6,338 bases of DNA, taken from NCBI GenBank assembly GCA_023392115.1, contig JAEVZT010000444.1, forward strand, positions 1 to 6,338, in the 5' to 3' direction. This DNA comes from Chloroflexota bacterium (GTDB taxonomy: Bacteria > Chloroflexota > Anaerolineae > Aggregatilineales > Phototrophicaceae). Positions 5,043-6,338 of this stretch are shown here, in pieces. The notes under the pieces are model-generated. The model was not told the DNA's origin and did not search any database. It worked only from the letters and a program-made list of their open reading frames with translations. The translations under genes were made by a program, and so were the position numbers. How positions within the stretch are numbered: position 1 is the first letter of the stretch; the number at the start of each line of letters is the position of its first letter.

Positions 5043-6338
5043 TTGCAACGGTTAACTCAAGTGAAGAATTACGCCCGTACCTCTGACGTACAAGTGTTGC
5101 CGTCCTTGATCGAAGTGCAGCTTCAGTCATTCCGGTGGTTCCTCGAACATGGTCTAGCGGAACTGTTCGATGAAATTAGCCCGATTGAGAGCTACAACGG
5201 CAACCTGAAATTGTACTTCCCGGGCAACAGCCGTGAAGCGCAGGAATTCGGTCTGCGCTATTGGTTTGAAGAGCCGAAGTACAGTGAAGAAGTGTGCCTT
5301 GAACGGGATATGTCCTTCGCTGCCCCGCTGTATATTCGCGTCGCGCTTGTCAACCGCGAGGCGGGGGATGAGGTCGCGATTTCGGATATCTTCCTCGGCG
5401 ACTTTCCGATGATGACCGAGAAGGGTACGTTCATCATCAACGGGACGGAGCGCGTCGTCGTCAGCCAGTTGATCCGTTCTCCCGGCGTGTATTTCGACGC
5501 CGAAGAAGACAGGACAACCGGGCGTTTGCTTTCCAACTCCAAGCTGATCCCGGATCGCGGCGCGTGGATGGAATTTGAAACGCGTAAGAGCGACTATTTG
5601 GCGATCAAGTTCAACCGCAAGCGCACGATCCCTGTGACGATCCTGCTGCGCGCGCTGGCGGCGGTTGACGATCGGATGCCAGAAGGCATGTCGCCGATCA
5701 AGACCGGCAGCGATGAAGAACTGCTCGCGCTTTACCGTGACATTGACACCGATCCCGATCACCAGTACCTGCCGGGCACGATCAAGATGGAGCCGGTCTG
5801 GGAACTGAAGAAAGATCAGACGCTTGCACAGGCGGCGCTGATCGAGTTCTACCGCCGTATGCGTCCCGGCGACCCGCCGACGCTCGACAACGCGCGCGAA
5901 TATCTGGAAAGCCAGTTGTTCGACCAGCGCCGCTACGACCTTGAGCGCGTCGGACGCTATAAGCTGAACCAGCGCCTCGGATTGGACGGCACGATTCCGC
6001 GTACAACGCGCATCGTCACGAAAGCCGACATCGTCAAGCTCGTCGAGCGCATGATCCTGATCAACAACGGCAAGGCGTCAAAAGACGACATCGACCACCT
6101 CGGCAATCGCCGCGTCAAGACCGTCGGCGAGCTGATTCAGAACAAGCTGCGCATCGGTTTGCGCCGCACCGAGCGTGTCGTCAAGGAGCGCATGTCGATC
6201 CGCGAGTCGGACAACTTGACGCCGGTCACGCTCGTCAACATTCGCCCGGTCGTAGCCGCGATCCGCGAGTTCTTCGGCTCGTCGCAGCTGTCGCAGTTCA
6301 TGGAGCAGACGAACCCGCTGGCGGAACTGACGCACAAG
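5043..6338 (+). CDS. rpoB: DNA-directed RNA polymerase subunit beta, N-terminal part
   Basis: The frame is open for 432 codons to the window edge, roughly the first third of RpoB, the subunit that forms half of the polymerase active-site cleft with beta-prime. Conserved blocks appear in order: QVLPSLIEVQLQSFRWFLE near the N-terminus (17-35), ERVVVSQLIRSPGVYF (136-151), FYRRMRPGDPP (269-279), RYDLERVGRYKLN (297-309), DDIDHLGNRR (348-357), and the rifampicin-pocket segment FFGSSQLSQFM (410-420) running to the last codon (LTHK). The His equivalent to E. coli H526 is residue 431, so the large lobe insertion of the E. coli protein is absent. E421 stands where E. coli has D516. The start is TTG behind GAGGAG. 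The gene is preceded by an ECF sigma operon, not by rplJ-rplL; rpoC presumably follows outside the window. Expression is probably driven by P2 (4863-4891) and P1, perhaps modulated by the leader hairpins. Confidence 0.98.
   Translation, partial: MQRLTQVKNYARTSDVQVLPSLIEVQLQSFRWFLEHGLAELFDEISPIESYNGNLKLYFPGNSREAQEFGLRYWFEEPKYSEEVCLERDMSFAAPLYIRVALVNREAGDEVAISDIFLGDFPMMTEKGTFIINGTERVVVSQLIRSPGVYFDAEEDRTTGRLLSNSKLIPDRGAWMEFETRKSDYLAIKFNRKRTIPVTILLRALAAVDDRMPEGMSPIKTGSDEELLALYRDIDTDPDHQYLPGTIKMEPVWELKKDQTLAQAALIEFYRRMRPGDPPTLDNAREYLESQLFDQRRYDLERVGRYKLNQRLGLDGTIPRTTRIVTKADIVKLVERMILINNGKASKDDIDHLGNRRVKTVGELIQNKLRIGLRRTERVVKERMSIRESDNLTPVTLVNIRPVVAAIREFFGSSQLSQFMEQTNPLAELTHK

Noticed and set aside
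5154..5762. Minus-strand frame of 202 codons opposite rpoB
   Set aside because: RpoB conservation is unmistakable on the plus strand; the antisense frame is a codon-bias shadow.
1..6338. tRNA, rRNA, CRISPR array, insertion sequence or attachment site
   Set aside because: No direct repeats with spacers, transposase-like frames, terminal inverted repeats or tRNA-like cloverleaf were recognised on either strand.

Overview
The window comes from a GC-rich bacterium. It holds five protein-coding genes in two divergent blocks, and the gene at each window edge is cut off. The best taxonomic guess is Chloroflexota, probably Anaerolineae-like. This is inferred from the remembered look of the ECF sigma factor, of the small exported protein with the HEGREVGEY start, and of the CopC-CopD fusion. 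RpoB lacks the large insertion that places the rifampicin region near residue 527 in E. coli. No database search was possible, so the taxon is tentative.

Left block (minus strand, about 3567 down to 1): three genes in one probable operon. The first encodes a small exported protein whose predicted mature N-terminus is histidine. Six bases later comes a 617-residue CopC-CopD fusion with a further periplasmic FixH/YtkA-like domain and two terminal helices; its predicted CopC copper ligands are intact. After a 69-base gap comes a GT87-type (DUF2029) multi-pass mannosyltransferase-like protein, which runs off the left edge. The first two genes look like a copper binding and transport unit at the cell surface. 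The link to the glycosyltransferase is positional only.

Centre (3568-3711): a short AT-rich divergent control region. It has a perfect 7-bp dyad (CCCAACA-N6-TGTTGGG), and each arm carries an outward-facing -35-like TTGGG element.

Right block (plus strand): an ECF sigma-70 factor overlaps by ATGA a small cysteine-free protein with one C-terminal membrane segment, probably its anti-sigma or membrane partner. A 309-base non-coding region follows (4734-5042). It holds two promoter candidates, one of them near consensus (TTGACG-N17-TATAAT), three or four stem-loops, and an intrinsic-terminator-like hairpin with a T6 run inside the predicted rpoB leader. rpoB starts at a TTG codon behind a strong GAGGAG ribosome-binding site and continues off the right edge, ending in the middle of the rifampicin-binding region.

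The most interesting signals are the possible attenuator in the rpoB leader, rpoB sitting next to an ECF sigma/partner pair instead of rplJL, and two adjacent exported proteins that both appear to begin with histidine after signal-peptide removal.
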